A stretch of DNA of 64,000 bases from W0P28-013 sp963659365 (lineage in GTDB: Bacteria > Bacteroidota > Bacteroidia > Bacteroidales > Paludibacteraceae). Below the pieces are notes generated by a model that saw only the letters and a list, made by a program, of their open reading frames with translations, did no database searches and was not told the origin of the DNA. Made by a program: the position numbers and the translations under genes. How positions within the stretch are numbered: position 1 is the first letter of the stretch; each line of letters starts with the position of its first letter. Shown one piece after another: positions 15,444 through 24,415 of this stretch. Where the stretch lies: NCBI GenBank assembly GCA_963659365.1, contig CAVKTI010000003.1:26568-90567 (forward strand), read 5' to 3'.

Positions 15444-17390
15444 TAATTCGTTCTCGTCTTGTTCGAGCAGCAGTTCGTCGGAGCGGCTTTTCCATGGGCG
15501 TTTGCCGAGCACTTTTTCTACATCTTCGGTGAATAGTACTTCGCGTTCGAGCAGAATCTGCGCCAGTTGGTTGTGTCCCTCTTTGTGTTCGAGAAGCAGT
15601 TTTTTTGCGCGTTCGTACTGTTCGGCGATGATTTTTTTCGCTTCGGTATCGATGGTTTCGGCCGTCTTTTCGCTGTAAGGCTTGGTAAATCCGTAGTCGG
15701 CTTGCCCCGTCGAATCGTAGTAACTCACATTGGGCAGTTTGCTGCTCATGCCGAAGTAGGCCACCATGGCGTAGGCCTTTTTGGTGGCGCGTTCAAGGTC
15801 GTTGATGGCACCTGTGTCGAGCGTGTCGAAGAAAATTTCTTCGGCAGCGCGCCCGCCAAGCAGCGAGCAGATGTCGTCCAAAATGTGTTCGGCCGAGGTG
15901 AGTTGCCGCTCTTCGGGCAGGTACCACGCTGCACCCAACGCCTCGCCGCGCGGTACAATGGTAACTTTCACCAGCGGATTGCCATAGCGCAGCAGCCAAC
16001 TGATGGTGGCGTGTCCTGCCTCGTGGTAGGCGATGTTGCGCTTCTCTTCGAGGGTCAGAATTTTGCTCTTTTTCTCGAGGCCGCCCACAATGCGATCGAC
16101 CGCATCGAGGAAATCCTGCTTGCCAACTCTCTTTTTGTCGTGTCGAGCGGCAATCAGTGCGGCTTCGTTGCACACATTGGCGATGTCGGCACCCGAAAAT
16201 CCCGGCGTTTGCTTTGCCAAAAAGTCGATGTCGATGGTGTCGTCCAGTTTCAGCGGACGCAGATGCACCTCGAATATCGCTTTGCGCTCGTTCACATCGG
16301 GCAGTTCCACATGTATTTGACGGTCGAACCGGCCAGCGCGGAGCAGTGCTTTGTCGAGAATGTCGGCGCGGTTGGTGGCAGCCAGCACTATCACACCGCT
16401 GTTGGTGCCAAATCCGTCCATCTCGGTGAGCAGTTGGTTGAGCGTGCTTTCGCGCTCGTCGTTGCCGCCCAAGCGTGCGTTGTTGGCGCGCGCTCGCCCC
16501 ACAGCGTCAATCTCGTCGATAAAGACAATGCAGGGGGCTTTCTCTTTGGCTTGGCGGAAAAGGTCGCGCACACGGCTTGCGCCCACGCCCACGAACATCT
16601 CCACAAAATCGCTGCCCGACATGGTGAAAAACGGTACATCGGCTTCGCCTGCCACGGCTTTGGCCAGCAGCGTTTTGCCCGTTCCCGGAGGACCGACAAG
16701 CAGCGCACCTTTGGGAATTTTACCGCCCAAATTGGTATATTTTTTCGGATTTTTCAGAAACGAAACAATCTCTTCCACCTCCTGTTTCGCCCCCTCGAGC
16801 CCAGCCACATCTTTGAAAGTTACTTTCGTCTTGCTTTTGTCGTCTTTGTCGAACAGTTGCGCTTTCGATTTTCCTACGCTGAATATGCCGCCTGCGCCAC
16901 CGGCCATGCGGCGGTTCAGGAAGACGAAAAAGAGAATCAGCAGCAGAAATGGCAGCACCGAATAGAGAAAAACCTCCACATAGTCGCGGCTCTCTTCGTA
17001 CGACACCTTGCCCGTGAACGCCTGCTCTTTTTGCAGTTCCGACACCAGTTTCGACACCTCGTCGATAGAGCCGAATGTGGTGCTGATGTGCAGTGCGTCG
17101 GTGGCGTTGTCGGCTTTCTGCCCGAACTGCTCGGCGCAGCGTGGGTCGATTTCGGCCTCGATGGTCTTTTTGTTGCTACTGATAACCATCGTTTTGACGC
17201 AACCGTTGCGCAGCCCCGCCTCAAATTCGGAGTAGGGTACTTTGCGCGACACCGTGTTGCCATCGGAGAGCCACATCACGATGAAAAAGATACCGATAGC
17301 AAAGTAGATCCAATAGAAATTGAACCGCGGTTTGAACTGCTTCGGTTTGTTCGATGGTTGCTGTTGTTGCTGTTGTGGGTTGTTGTCCAT
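15297..17390 (-). CDS. ftsH: ATP-dependent zinc metalloprotease FtsH with repeat-derived tail
   Basis: FtsH is a membrane-anchored AAA+ protease for quality control. Seen in its 697 residues: a Q-rich N-terminus, helix 25-42, a periplasmic domain, helix 138-158, Walker A GPPGTGKT 233-240, Walker B IVFIDEID about 288-295, the SRH region, and the zinc site HEAGH 456-460. The family core ends about WKSRSDELLLEQ. Residues 650-697 (AVRSEEFLVRSEKLAVSS... to HSARNLKT) are encoded by 15297-15443, which is the same word-like repeat DNA found between genes. So the original stop appears lost or replaced and the tail is repeat-derived. Upstream neighbour rsfS and downstream cdsA match the usual Bacteroidota order. 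Confidence 0.95.
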   Translation of the reverse strand: MDNNPQQQQQQPSNKPKQFKPRFNFYWIYFAIGIFFIVMWLSDGNTVSRKVPYSEFEAGLRNGCVKTMVISSNKKTIEAEIDPRCAEQFGQKADNATDALHISTTFGSIDEVSKLVSELQKEQAFTGKVSYEESRDYVEVFLYSVLPFLLLILFFVFLNRRMAGGAGGIFSVGKSKAQLFDKDDKSKTKVTFKDVAGLEGAKQEVEEIVSFLKNPKKYTNLGGKIPKGALLVGPPGTGKTLLAKAVAGEADVPFFTMSGSDFVEMFVGVGASRVRDLFRQAKEKAPCIVFIDEIDAVGRARANNARLGGNDERESTLNQLLTEMDGFGTNSGVIVLAATNRADILDKALLRAGRFDRQIHVELPDVNERKAIFEVHLRPLKLDDTIDIDFLAKQTPGFSGADIANVCNEAALIAARHDKKRVGKQDFLDAVDRIVGGLEKKSKILTLEEKRNIAYHEAGHATISWLLRYGNPLVKVTIVPRGEALGAAWYLPEERQLTSAEHILDDICSLLGGRAAEEIFFDTLDTGAINDLERATKKAYAMVAYFGMSSKLPNVSYYDSTGQADYGFTKPYSEKTAETIDTEAKKIIAEQYERAKKLLLEHKEGHNQLAQILLEREVLFTEDVEKVLGKRPWKSRSDELLLEQDENELAVRSEEFLVRSEKLAVSSYEICGTLATDNQKLKTRNIETAHSARNLKT

Positions 17391-17405
17391 AGTGTTTCGT
17401 CACAT

Positions 17406-17765
17406 TTAGTCGATGTCGGCGTATTCCTTGATGTCGGCGTCGGCCCACAGGTGTTCGATGTCGTAGAAGGCGCGTGCTTCGCGTTGGAACAGATGCACGA
17501 TAACGCTGCCGTAGTCGAGCGCAATCCATTCTGCATTTTCGAATCCATCGGCGGCAAAAGGTTTTTCGCCCGTATGTTCGCGCACATACTCTTTCAGGTT
17601 GTAGCCAATGGCCGACACATGCGTGTTCGAATCGCCCTCGCAGATGACAAAATACTGGCACGGAGCGTCCAGTTTGGTCATATCAACCGTAACGATGCGT
17701 TTGGCTTTTTTCTCTTGCATGCCCGCTACGATGGCATCAATCAGTTTTTTCTCCTCTCTTTTCAT
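17406..17765 (-). CDS. rsfS: Ribosomal silencing factor RsfS (Iojap family)
   Basis: RsfS binds ribosomal protein L14 and blocks subunit joining when nutrients are low. The 119-residue length is typical. Recognisable blocks are YFVICEGDSNTHVSAI at about 38-53, the GEKPFAADG loop, and the C-terminal WIALDYGSVIVHLFQREARAFYDIEHLW. It is the promoter-proximal gene of the run rsfS-ftsH-cdsA-psd-CPBP, 15 bases before ftsH, with a canonical promoter at 17786-17817. Confidence 0.95.
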   Translation of the reverse strand: MKREEKKLIDAIVAGMQEKKAKRIVTVDMTKLDAPCQYFVICEGDSNTHVSAIGYNLKEYVREHTGEKPFAADGFENAEWIALDYGSVIVHLFQREARAFYDIEHLWADADIKEYADID

Positions 17766-17785
17766 GCAGGGGTGTTTTTAACTGA

Positions 17786-17817
17786 CAAAGGTACAAATTT
17801 TATACCAAACCAGCAAA
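17786..17817 (-). promoter_or_regulatory. Promoter of the rsfS-ftsH-cdsA-psd operon
   Basis: Minus-strand TACCTTTG (17793-17786) and TTTG (17817-17814) are separated by 20 bases, an exact Bacteroidota promoter, about 20-30 bases before the rsfS start. Confidence 0.75.
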
Positions 17818-17824
17818 TAGCAAT

Positions 17825-18200
17825 TTTTTTTGGAATTTAGTAGCAAGATATGAGTAGCAAGTAGCAAGACGAGTTAGGAATTAGGAGTGAGGAGTGAGGA
17901 ATTTTTTTAGTGAGAAGTTAGCAGTGAAAAGTGAGAAGTGTTTTTTTTAGAGTATAGATTTGTAGGGGCGCGGCATGCCACGCCCGAGTTTGTTGATTCG
18001 CAGATTTGGTTATTTGGGGATTTGGTTTTCCAACCCCTCCGAAAAACTGTCGTTTTTCTCGTCCCCTTGCAAAGGGGACAGGTTTGCACTGTTGTTGGTT
18101 TTGCCCTCTCCCCTTTTCAAGGAGAGTACCTGCGGAGCAGGGGTAGGGTTGAAAATCCATTAAACGCCGTAGAGCCGTCACATTGTGGCGGCTCTACGAA
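17825..18200. repeat. Intergenic repeat mosaic between rsfS and nqrF
   Basis: In order: AGTAGCAAG words (about 17838-17870), GTGAGAAGTTAGCAGTG words, a GC palindrome 17966-17985 (GGGCGCGGCATGCCACGCCC), a C-rich pair around CCCCTTGCAAAGGGG (18031-18085), a second block with CTGCGGAGCAG (18100-18150), and a 29-base palindrome 18169-18197 (GTAGAGCCGTCACA, T, then TGTGGCGGCTCTAC). The last could act as terminator for the nqr operon. No gene is seen. Confidence 0.75.
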
Positions 18201-18227
18201 TTGGGTTGATGAGATTCTCCGACGCTT

Positions 18228-19505
18228 TTATCCGAAGTTGTCGAAGCGAATCATGTCGTCTTCGACGCCGAGCGAGTGGAGCAGGTCGAGCACGGTTTTT
18301 GCCATCATCGGAGGGCCGCACAGGTAGTATTCCACATCTTCGGGGGCTTCGTGCTGTTTCAGATAGGTGTCGCCCATCACAGGTGCGATAAATCCCGGTG
18401 TGTATTTCACGCCCAGCGCATCGGCTTTCGGGTCGGGACGGTCGAGCGCCAAGTGGAAGTGGAAATTCGGAAATTCTTTCTCAAGTTCCAAGAAATCTTC
18501 CATAAAGAATACCTCGTCGATGGCGCGCGCACCGTAGAAATAGTGCATTTCGCGGTCGCGTGTGTTCAGCGTTTTGAGCATGTGCATGATTTGTGCGCGC
18601 AGTGGAGCCATACCAGCACCGCCGCCTACCCAGATCATTTCGCGCTTGCTGTCGAACACAGGGTGGAAATCGCCATAAGGGCCCGACATCAGCACTTTGT
18701 CGCCCGGTTTGAGCGAGAAAATGTAGGTCGATGCGATGCCGCACGGCACATCTTGGAAGCCCACTTCGGGTTTCGGTTTGAATGGCGGCGTAGCAATACG
18801 CACCGTCAGTGTGATGATGTCGCCCTCGTCGGGATAGTTGGCCATGGAGTAGGCGCGTATGGTGGGTTCGGAGTTCTTTTGGTGCAAGCCAAACAGCCCA
18901 AATTTTTCCCACGCAGGCACATACAGGTCGCCAATGAGCGAGCGGTCGAAATCGTTGTAGTTGATGTCGTAGGTCGGGATTTTAATCTGCGCATACGAGC
19001 CGGGAATAAAGTCCATGTGTTCGCCTTTGGGCAGTGCCACTTTGAACTCTTTGATGAAGGTAGCGACATTTTTGTTGGAGATGACGGTGCATTCCCACTC
19101 TTTCACGCCGAGTACCGATTCAGGCACTTTTATGGCCATATCGCCTTTTACCTTCACTTGGCAACCGAGCCGCCAGTGGTCTTTCACCTGCTTGCGCGAG
19201 AAATGTACCGTTTCGGTAGGCAGAATTTCGCCGCCGCCTTCGAGCACTTGGCATTTGCACTGTCCGCACGAACCTTTGCCGCCGCACGCCGAAGGCAAAA
19301 ATACGCCAGCATTGGCCAGCGAGCCGAGCAGCGAGCCGCCCACAGGCACCTCTACATCTTTGTCGCCATTCATAGTGATTTTGACATTGCCCGATGCCAC
19401 CAAGTAGCGTTTGGCAATGAGCAGTACAACGACCAGCAAGATGATAACGCCCAAAAAGACGATGAGGCTGGTGAGTATTGCCGCTGAATTTATTTCGAGT
19501 AACAT
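18228..19505 (-). CDS. nqrF: Na+-translocating NADH:quinone reductase subunit F
   Basis: NqrF is the NADH-oxidising entry subunit of Na+-NQR. The 425-residue protein has one N-terminal helix (about 8-31), a 2Fe-2S ferredoxin domain with Cys74, Cys80, Cys83 and Cys115 (ACGGKGSCGQC), an FAD-binding domain with the RAYSMANYP motif, and a C-terminal NADH domain (WVGGGAGMAPLRAQI; YLCGPPMM). Electrons pass FAD to 2Fe-2S to the membrane part. It is the last gene of nqrABCDEF, 33 bases after nqrE. Confidence 0.97.
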   Translation of the reverse strand: MLLEINSAAILTSLIVFLGVIILLVVVLLIAKRYLVASGNVKITMNGDKDVEVPVGGSLLGSLANAGVFLPSACGGKGSCGQCKCQVLEGGGEILPTETVHFSRKQVKDHWRLGCQVKVKGDMAIKVPESVLGVKEWECTVISNKNVATFIKEFKVALPKGEHMDFIPGSYAQIKIPTYDINYNDFDRSLIGDLYVPAWEKFGLFGLHQKNSEPTIRAYSMANYPDEGDIITLTVRIATPPFKPKPEVGFQDVPCGIASTYIFSLKPGDKVLMSGPYGDFHPVFDSKREMIWVGGGAGMAPLRAQIMHMLKTLNTRDREMHYFYGARAIDEVFFMEDFLELEKEFPNFHFHLALDRPDPKADALGVKYTPGFIAPVMGDTYLKQHEAPEDVEYYLCGPPMMAKTVLDLLHSLGVEDDMIRFDNFG

Positions 19506-19538
19506 AATCTATCTCTGTTTTTTAGATTTTGACAACAA

Positions 19539-20183
19539 TTAAATTTTCAAGCCGCTGAAGCAGAGGAACGCCATGGCCATAAGACCGACGGTGATGAATG
19601 TGATGCCCAAGCCACGCAGCGGCGCAGGCACATCGTTGTACTCCATTTTTTCGCGAATGGCGGCCAGTCCCACAATCGAGAGCGTCCAGCCCAAACCCGA
19701 ACCGATGGCGTAGGCCAGCACGTCCCACATATTGGTCAGGGCTTTCGGGTCGGTAGGCTCCATGCCCACACGCTGCTGCATAAAGAGCGCACAACCCATG
19801 ATGGCGCAGTTCACAGCGATAAGCGGCAGGAATATGCCGAGCGACGCATAGAGCGATGGCGAGAACTTTTCGACTACCATTTCGACCAACTGCGTGATGG
19901 CCGCAATGACGGCGATGAACAAGATGAAACTTAGGTAACTCAAATCGAGCGTAGCAAAACTATCGCCCAACCAAGCCAGCGCACCAGCACTTAACACATA
20001 GCGTTCGAGCAGGTAATTGACTGGCAGCGTGATGAGCAGCACAAATGTAACCGCCACGCCCAATCCGAGCGATGTTTTGACATTTTTCGACACCGCAAGG
20101 TACGAACACATACCAAGGAAGTAGGCGAAAATCATATTGTCCACAAAAATGGACCGAACAAAAAGACTTAAAGCGTGTTCCAT
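19539..20183 (-). CDS. nqrE: Na+-NQR subunit E
   Basis: NqrE is an integral membrane subunit that with NqrD holds an intramembrane iron centre between its helices. The 214-residue protein has six hydrophobic segments; the conserved start MEHALSLFVRSIFVDNMIFAYFLGMC contains the Cys of the first half-helix, and the second conserved Cys lies in NCAIMGCALF at about 120-129. It is a paralogue of NqrD in inverted topology. It begins 11 bases after nqrD. Confidence 0.96.
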   Translation of the reverse strand: MEHALSLFVRSIFVDNMIFAYFLGMCSYLAVSKNVKTSLGLGVAVTFVLLITLPVNYLLERYVLSAGALAWLGDSFATLDLSYLSFILFIAVIAAITQLVEMVVEKFSPSLYASLGIFLPLIAVNCAIMGCALFMQQRVGMEPTDPKALTNMWDVLAYAIGSGLGWTLSIVGLAAIREKMEYNDVPAPLRGLGITFITVGLMAMAFLCFSGLKI

Positions 20184-20194
20184 ATCTCAGTTCC

Positions 20195-20818
20195 TTATTT
20201 TTCTTGTAACTCTTTGTTTACTGCGCGGTGTATCCAGATGACGCAGGCCAAAAGTATCAACGCCATCGAAGGCATCATCATCAAGCCATTGTTCACATAG
20301 CCCGCTTCGAACCAACTTTGCGGAATCACTTGGTAGCCCAACAGCGTGCCAGAGCCAAGCAGTTCGCGGAAGAAAGCCACCACTATCAGAATGACAGCGT
20401 AGCCCACGCCGTTGCCGATACCGTCGAGAAACGACTCCCACGGCTTGTTGCTCATGGCAAAGGCTTCGAGCCGTCCCATCAGTATGCAGTTGGTGATGAT
20501 GAGTCCGATATAAACCGACAACTGCACGCTCACATCGTAAACATACGCTTTCAGAAATTCGCTCACCACGGTTACCAATGCGGCTACCACAACCAGTTGC
20601 ACGATGATGCGCACGCTGCTTGGTATGGTATTGCGAATGAGCGAGATGACGATGTTCGACAGGGCAACGATTATCGTAACCGACAAGCCCATGACGATGG
20701 CGGGTTTCAGTTCGACCGTTACAGCCAACGCCGAGCAGATGCCCAAAACCTGCACGGCTATCGGGTTGTTTTTGTTCAATGGGCCGAGCAGCGTATTCAT
20801 CAAATTTTCGTTTTTCAT
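20195..20818 (-). CDS. nqrD: Na+-NQR subunit D
   Basis: NqrD is an integral membrane subunit. The 207-residue protein carries NPIAVQVLGICSALAVT with the first conserved Cys and IITNCILMGRLEAFAM with the second, the pair that with NqrE ligates the membrane iron centre. Six hydrophobic segments are visible. Its ATG overlaps the nqrC stop by 4 bases, giving coupled translation. Confidence 0.96.
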   Translation of the reverse strand: MKNENLMNTLLGPLNKNNPIAVQVLGICSALAVTVELKPAIVMGLSVTIIVALSNIVISLIRNTIPSSVRIIVQLVVVAALVTVVSEFLKAYVYDVSVQLSVYIGLIITNCILMGRLEAFAMSNKPWESFLDGIGNGVGYAVILIVVAFFRELLGSGTLLGYQVIPQSWFEAGYVNNGLMMMPSMALILLACVIWIHRAVNKELQEK

Positions 20819-21663
20819 AATTCTTCTCCTCCTTGTTCTTCGTTATCGGTGGCATTCAGAAATGCGGTGTAGGCACCAATGCTGTTTTTCAACATTGTTT
20901 CTACGCCTTTCGAGGTGATGGTGCCGCCCGAGAGTGCATCGACTTGTTCCTGATTGTCGGCTTTTTGTCCAGCCTTCATCACGGCTATCGACACAAATTG
21001 ACCGTTGTTTTTGATGTGTTTGCCCTCGAATTGGCTTTGGAATTTTGGCGTGGCGATGTTTGCACCAAGTCCTGGCGTTTCGCTTGCGTGCGAGAAAAAT
21101 ACGCCATAAACCGTGTTTTTATCGTCGTTCAGGGCGATGTAGCCCCAAATTGCGCCCCAAAGTCCTGCGCCGTTCATCGGAATGATGTACTTGGTTGCGC
21201 CATCGACATTGGCCACATAGAGCGGCAGTTGTCCTTCGGCGGCTTTCACATCGAAATCCTCCACAGGGCGCAACTCTTTCGCCACTTTGCCGTCGGCATC
21301 GAGCAGTTGGTATGCCACGATGGTCTTTGCATAGATTTCGTTGGCATCGCCTTGTGTGAGGTCGATGGCGGGCAGCGAACTCAAAATCTGCTTTTTGGTG
21401 TCGAGTTTCACATTCTCGTTTTGGCGACCTTTGAGCGCACCCGAAGTGATGGACAGCAGCAGTGCCACGATGATTACAATCGCACTGGTGTAGGTGAGAA
21501 TGTAGGCGTTGCTGTTTTTGTTGAGCCCTTTTTTGGTGGGTTTGCCCTCGTCGATCAGTTCAAATTCCGAGGCAGGTGCTTGGCAAGTGGGGCATTTTTC
21601 GGGAGCGGTGTCGCCCTCGTGAATGTAGCCGCACACTTTGCATCTATATTTTTTTGTTGCCAT
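20815..21663 (-). CDS. nqrC: Na+-NQR subunit C fused to an N-terminal rubredoxin-like domain
   Basis: NqrC carries a covalent FMN on a periplasmic domain that relays electrons in Na+-NQR. The C-terminal 235 residues are ordinary NqrC: one helix at about 53-75, then the FMN domain with GLWGAIWGYIALN and the flavinylation motif LSGGTITS, Thr about 248 (the usual motif has GAT rather than GGT). The first 40 residues are extra: YRCKVCGYIHEGDTAPEKCP with CQAP following. Its Cys8, Cys11, Cys24 and Cys27 form the four iron ligands of a rubredoxin of the rubrerythrin type. NqrC proteins I know start directly before the membrane helix. The added domain should face the cytoplasm. The frame is continuous and the start ATG at 21663 sits 14 bases after nqrB. 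Confidence 0.95.
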   Translation of the reverse strand: MATKKYRCKVCGYIHEGDTAPEKCPTCQAPASEFELIDEGKPTKKGLNKNSNAYILTYTSAIVIIVALLLSITSGALKGRQNENVKLDTKKQILSSLPAIDLTQGDANEIYAKTIVAYQLLDADGKVAKELRPVEDFDVKAAEGQLPLYVANVDGATKYIIPMNGAGLWGAIWGYIALNDDKNTVYGVFFSHASETPGLGANIATPKFQSQFEGKHIKNNGQFVSIAVMKAGQKADNQEQVDALSGGTITSKGVETMLKNSIGAYTAFLNATDNEEQGGEEL

Positions 21664-21677
21664 AGTTTGCTTCTCCT

Positions 21678-22880
21678 TTATTTATTCGATGTTACACGAT
21701 TTAACCGTTTTTTGATGTTGGCTTGCACCACGCACCAGTCGATGAGGCAGCCAAACACATTCATCAGCAGAATGGAGAGCATCATGCCTTCGGGGTAGCC
21801 TGGGTTCAGCACACGAATGACGATGGCCATCATACCAATCAGCAGACCGTAAATCCATTTGCCCATTTCGGTGCGTGCGGCGGTTACTGGGTCGGTAGCC
21901 ATAAACACGGCACCAAAGGCGAATCCGCCCAAAACAAGATGTTCGTACCACGGCAGATGTGCAATGGCGGTGTCGGGACCCCACAGGTTGAATGCCAACG
22001 CCGTGAGCGCGCCGCCAGCAAATACCGACACGATGATTTTCCAACTGGCTACGCCTGTGCAGATGAGTATGAGCGCACCGATGAGAATGGCCAATGTGGA
22101 AGTTTCGCCTACCGAGCCGGGAATCCAGCCCATGAATGCGTCCCAAAATCCGATGGGATTGCCCATGATGTCGGTGAATGCAGGTGTCGATGTGGTAGCA
22201 GTGCCAATCTGACCGAGCGGCGTTGCGCCCGAAAATCCATCGACAGCGTTGCCTGCGCCCCACCAGAAGGCGTCGCGTGTGCGCACCCAAACGGTGTCGC
22301 CACTCATGGCCGTTGGATAGGCAAAAAAGAGGAAAGCGCGCGTTATCAACGCCACGTTGAATATGTTGTAGCCTGTGCCGCCAAACACCTCTTTGGCAAA
22401 AATAACGGCAAATGCCGTGGCAATGGCAATCATCCAAAGCGGCGTGTCGATTGGCACAATGAGCGGAATGAGGAAGCCAGTAACGAAAAATCCTTCGGCC
22501 ACCTCCTCTTTTTTGATTTGTGCCACAGCCACTTCGATGCCCAAACCTACAATGTACGAAACCAGAATGATGGGCAGCAGTGCCAGCAGACCGAACGCAA
22601 ATTGCTGCCAAAAACCAGCCTCAACGCCGATGGCAAGAAAATGCTGATAACCCACATTCCACATACCAAACAGCATGGCGGGCAGCAGCGCGATGACTAC
22701 AGTAAACATCGTGCGCTTCGAATCGATGGCATCGTGAATGTGTACGCCGTTTTTGGCCGTTTCGTTCGGAACGCAGAAAAATGTCTCCATCGCATCGAAC
22801 AGCGCGTGGAACGCCGACAGTTTTCCGCCCTTCGAAAAGGTCGGTGCCATCTTGTCAAGAGTTTTTTTGATGAATTTCAT
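21678..22880 (-). CDS. nqrB: Na+-NQR subunit B
   Basis: NqrB is the largest membrane subunit and forms the Na+ path and quinone site, with one covalent FMN and riboflavin. The 400-residue protein has about ten helices, the flavinylation motif DGFSGATPLG with Thr220, and the N-terminal GVHIHDAIDSKRTM block common to NqrB and RnfD. It starts 19 bases after nqrA. Confidence 0.97.
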   Translation of the reverse strand: MKFIKKTLDKMAPTFSKGGKLSAFHALFDAMETFFCVPNETAKNGVHIHDAIDSKRTMFTVVIALLPAMLFGMWNVGYQHFLAIGVEAGFWQQFAFGLLALLPIILVSYIVGLGIEVAVAQIKKEEVAEGFFVTGFLIPLIVPIDTPLWMIAIATAFAVIFAKEVFGGTGYNIFNVALITRAFLFFAYPTAMSGDTVWVRTRDAFWWGAGNAVDGFSGATPLGQIGTATTSTPAFTDIMGNPIGFWDAFMGWIPGSVGETSTLAILIGALILICTGVASWKIIVSVFAGGALTALAFNLWGPDTAIAHLPWYEHLVLGGFAFGAVFMATDPVTAARTEMGKWIYGLLIGMMAIVIRVLNPGYPEGMMLSILLMNVFGCLIDWCVVQANIKKRLNRVTSNK

Positions 22881-22899
22881 ATCCTGTCAGAAATAAGTT

Positions 22900-24258
22900 T
22901 TACTCAAGTTCTTTTCTCATGTAGTCCAAAGCCTCACGCACGATGCGTTGGATTTCGATTTTCGATGTGCAGACAAATTCGCACAGTGCCAAATCCTCGG
23001 GGGCAATTTCGTATGCGCCGAGTTGCTCCATCTTGTCGATGTTGCGCGCAATCATGGCTTTCACCAGTTGTTCGGGCATGATGTCCATCGGCAGCACTTT
23101 CTCCATCTCGCCACTGACGATGAACGCACGGCGACCGCCAAGCAGACGTGCGTCGTAGTCGAAACTCTTTTTCGGGCAGATTTTTTGCAGCAATTTGGTC
23201 AGATAGAGTGCATTGTTGCTGAATTTCGAGAAGCGCGGCATTATCCAACCGAACGCCTCGTCGGCGTGGTCGCCTTCGGCAATGGCCGAAACAACGCCAG
23301 CAAATGGGCTCAACACTGCGCCTTTGTCGGCTTTGGTGCCAGTGAGCAGATTGCCGTTCACCACACGCACATCGATGCCGTGGCTCAAGTTGCAATCGAC
23401 AATGGCGGCGATGCTCACGCCAGCGTATGTGCGCACATAGGCAGGTTCGATAACTTCGGGGCCAGCCACTGCTATGGTGCGCTCCAAGTCGAGTGTGCCT
23501 GTGGTGGCAAAGTGGCCAAGAATAGCCACATCTTGCACATTCATCGTCCAAACGACTTCGCCTTTGTTTACGGGATTCAGATGGTTTATCTGCACGCCCA
23601 CATTGCCAGCGGGGTGCGCGCCCACAAATTCGGTAACTTCAACGCCTTTCATGGCGCGGAGATCGACCGCTGTTTCGGGCGAAACGGAGTAATAGACTTT
23701 GCCGTCGGTCAGTTTTGCCAACACCGACAAACCTGCCTGCACATCGGCAGCGCGCCCTTTCAGCACAAAATTGTAGTCGGGCGCAAGCGGCGCAGAGTCG
23801 AATGCCGACACAAAAATGGCTTTTGGCTGCACCTCGGGATTGGCCACCACATCGTACGGACGCTGACGAATGAGTGCGCCGAAACCAGCGTTCAACACGG
23901 CCTCGAGCACCTGCTCGCGCGGTGCGCTCAAGTCGATTTTGCCGAGCGTTTCGCAAGTCTGCTTGCCGTCGCGCTTGATGGCCACATAGAGTAGTTTGCG
24001 CTTGTCGCCACGCGCCACCTCGACCACCTGTCCGCTCACTGGCGCAACGATTTTGAGGCCCTGATGGCGTTTGTCGAACAGCAGCGTGGTGCCGACTTTC
24101 ACGGAGTCGCCCTCTTTGACGGCAACCTTGGGTATGAACCCGTGGTAGTCGTCGGGGACAACCGCCACGACTTCGGGCTGCGTCATCGATACGATACGGC
24201 ACTCGGCGCGCCCCGCAATGGCGATATCCAGCCCTTTCTTCAGTTTGATTGTTTCCAT
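22900..24258 (-). CDS. nqrA: Na+-NQR subunit A
   Basis: NqrA is the cytoplasmic, quinone-associated subunit without cofactor. The 452-residue protein shows the barrel-sandwich start (KLKKGLDIAIAG), the biotinyl-like GFIPKVAVKEGDSVKVGTTLLFDK repeat, IKRDGKQTC, and the C-terminal ALDYMRKE tail. It is the first gene of nqrABCDEF and follows the promoter at 24322-24352. Confidence 0.96.
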   Translation of the reverse strand: METIKLKKGLDIAIAGRAECRIVSMTQPEVVAVVPDDYHGFIPKVAVKEGDSVKVGTTLLFDKRHQGLKIVAPVSGQVVEVARGDKRKLLYVAIKRDGKQTCETLGKIDLSAPREQVLEAVLNAGFGALIRQRPYDVVANPEVQPKAIFVSAFDSAPLAPDYNFVLKGRAADVQAGLSVLAKLTDGKVYYSVSPETAVDLRAMKGVEVTEFVGAHPAGNVGVQINHLNPVNKGEVVWTMNVQDVAILGHFATTGTLDLERTIAVAGPEVIEPAYVRTYAGVSIAAIVDCNLSHGIDVRVVNGNLLTGTKADKGAVLSPFAGVVSAIAEGDHADEAFGWIMPRFSKFSNNALYLTKLLQKICPKKSFDYDARLLGGRRAFIVSGEMEKVLPMDIMPEQLVKAMIARNIDKMEQLGAYEIAPEDLALCEFVCTSKIEIQRIVREALDYMRKELE

Positions 24259-24321
24259 CTATGAGAAATTTTTTAGAAAATTGCGTAAAACAGGCATTTC
24301 TTACCCGAAAATTTCAATTTG

Positions 24322-24352
24322 CAAAAATACTTTTTTTATTTATTTCACACAA
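24322..24352 (-). promoter_or_regulatory. Promoter of the nqr operon
   Basis: Minus-strand TATTTTTG (24329-24322) as -7 and TTG (24352-24350) as -33, about 20 bases apart, 65 bases before the nqrA start. It is divergent from the dusB promoter, whose -7 box is at 24383. Confidence 0.6.
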
Positions 24353-24382
24353 CGGATTTACAATTTTCTCACGATTTTTTTG

Positions 24383-24390
24383 TACTTTTG
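24383..24390 (+). promoter_or_regulatory. -7 element of dusB-lgt
   Basis: TACTTTTG lies 26 bases before the GTG start of dusB. A start of transcription near 24397 rules out in-frame starts further upstream. Confidence 0.6.
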
Positions 24391-24415
24391 CAATAGAAAT
24401 AGTTCTACAACCGCT

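Noticed and set aside
15567..17840. Open frame of 757 codons on the plus strand opposite ftsH and rsfS
   Set aside because: It mirrors the codon pattern of FtsH, has no recognisable domain and no promoter or ribosome site. The FtsH motifs on the other strand are unambiguous.
24218..24415. Longer N-terminus for dusB
   Set aside because: The extra codons lie within nqrA and two promoters and encode a low-complexity Phe/Ile-rich stretch. GTG 24416 fits the enzyme's start.
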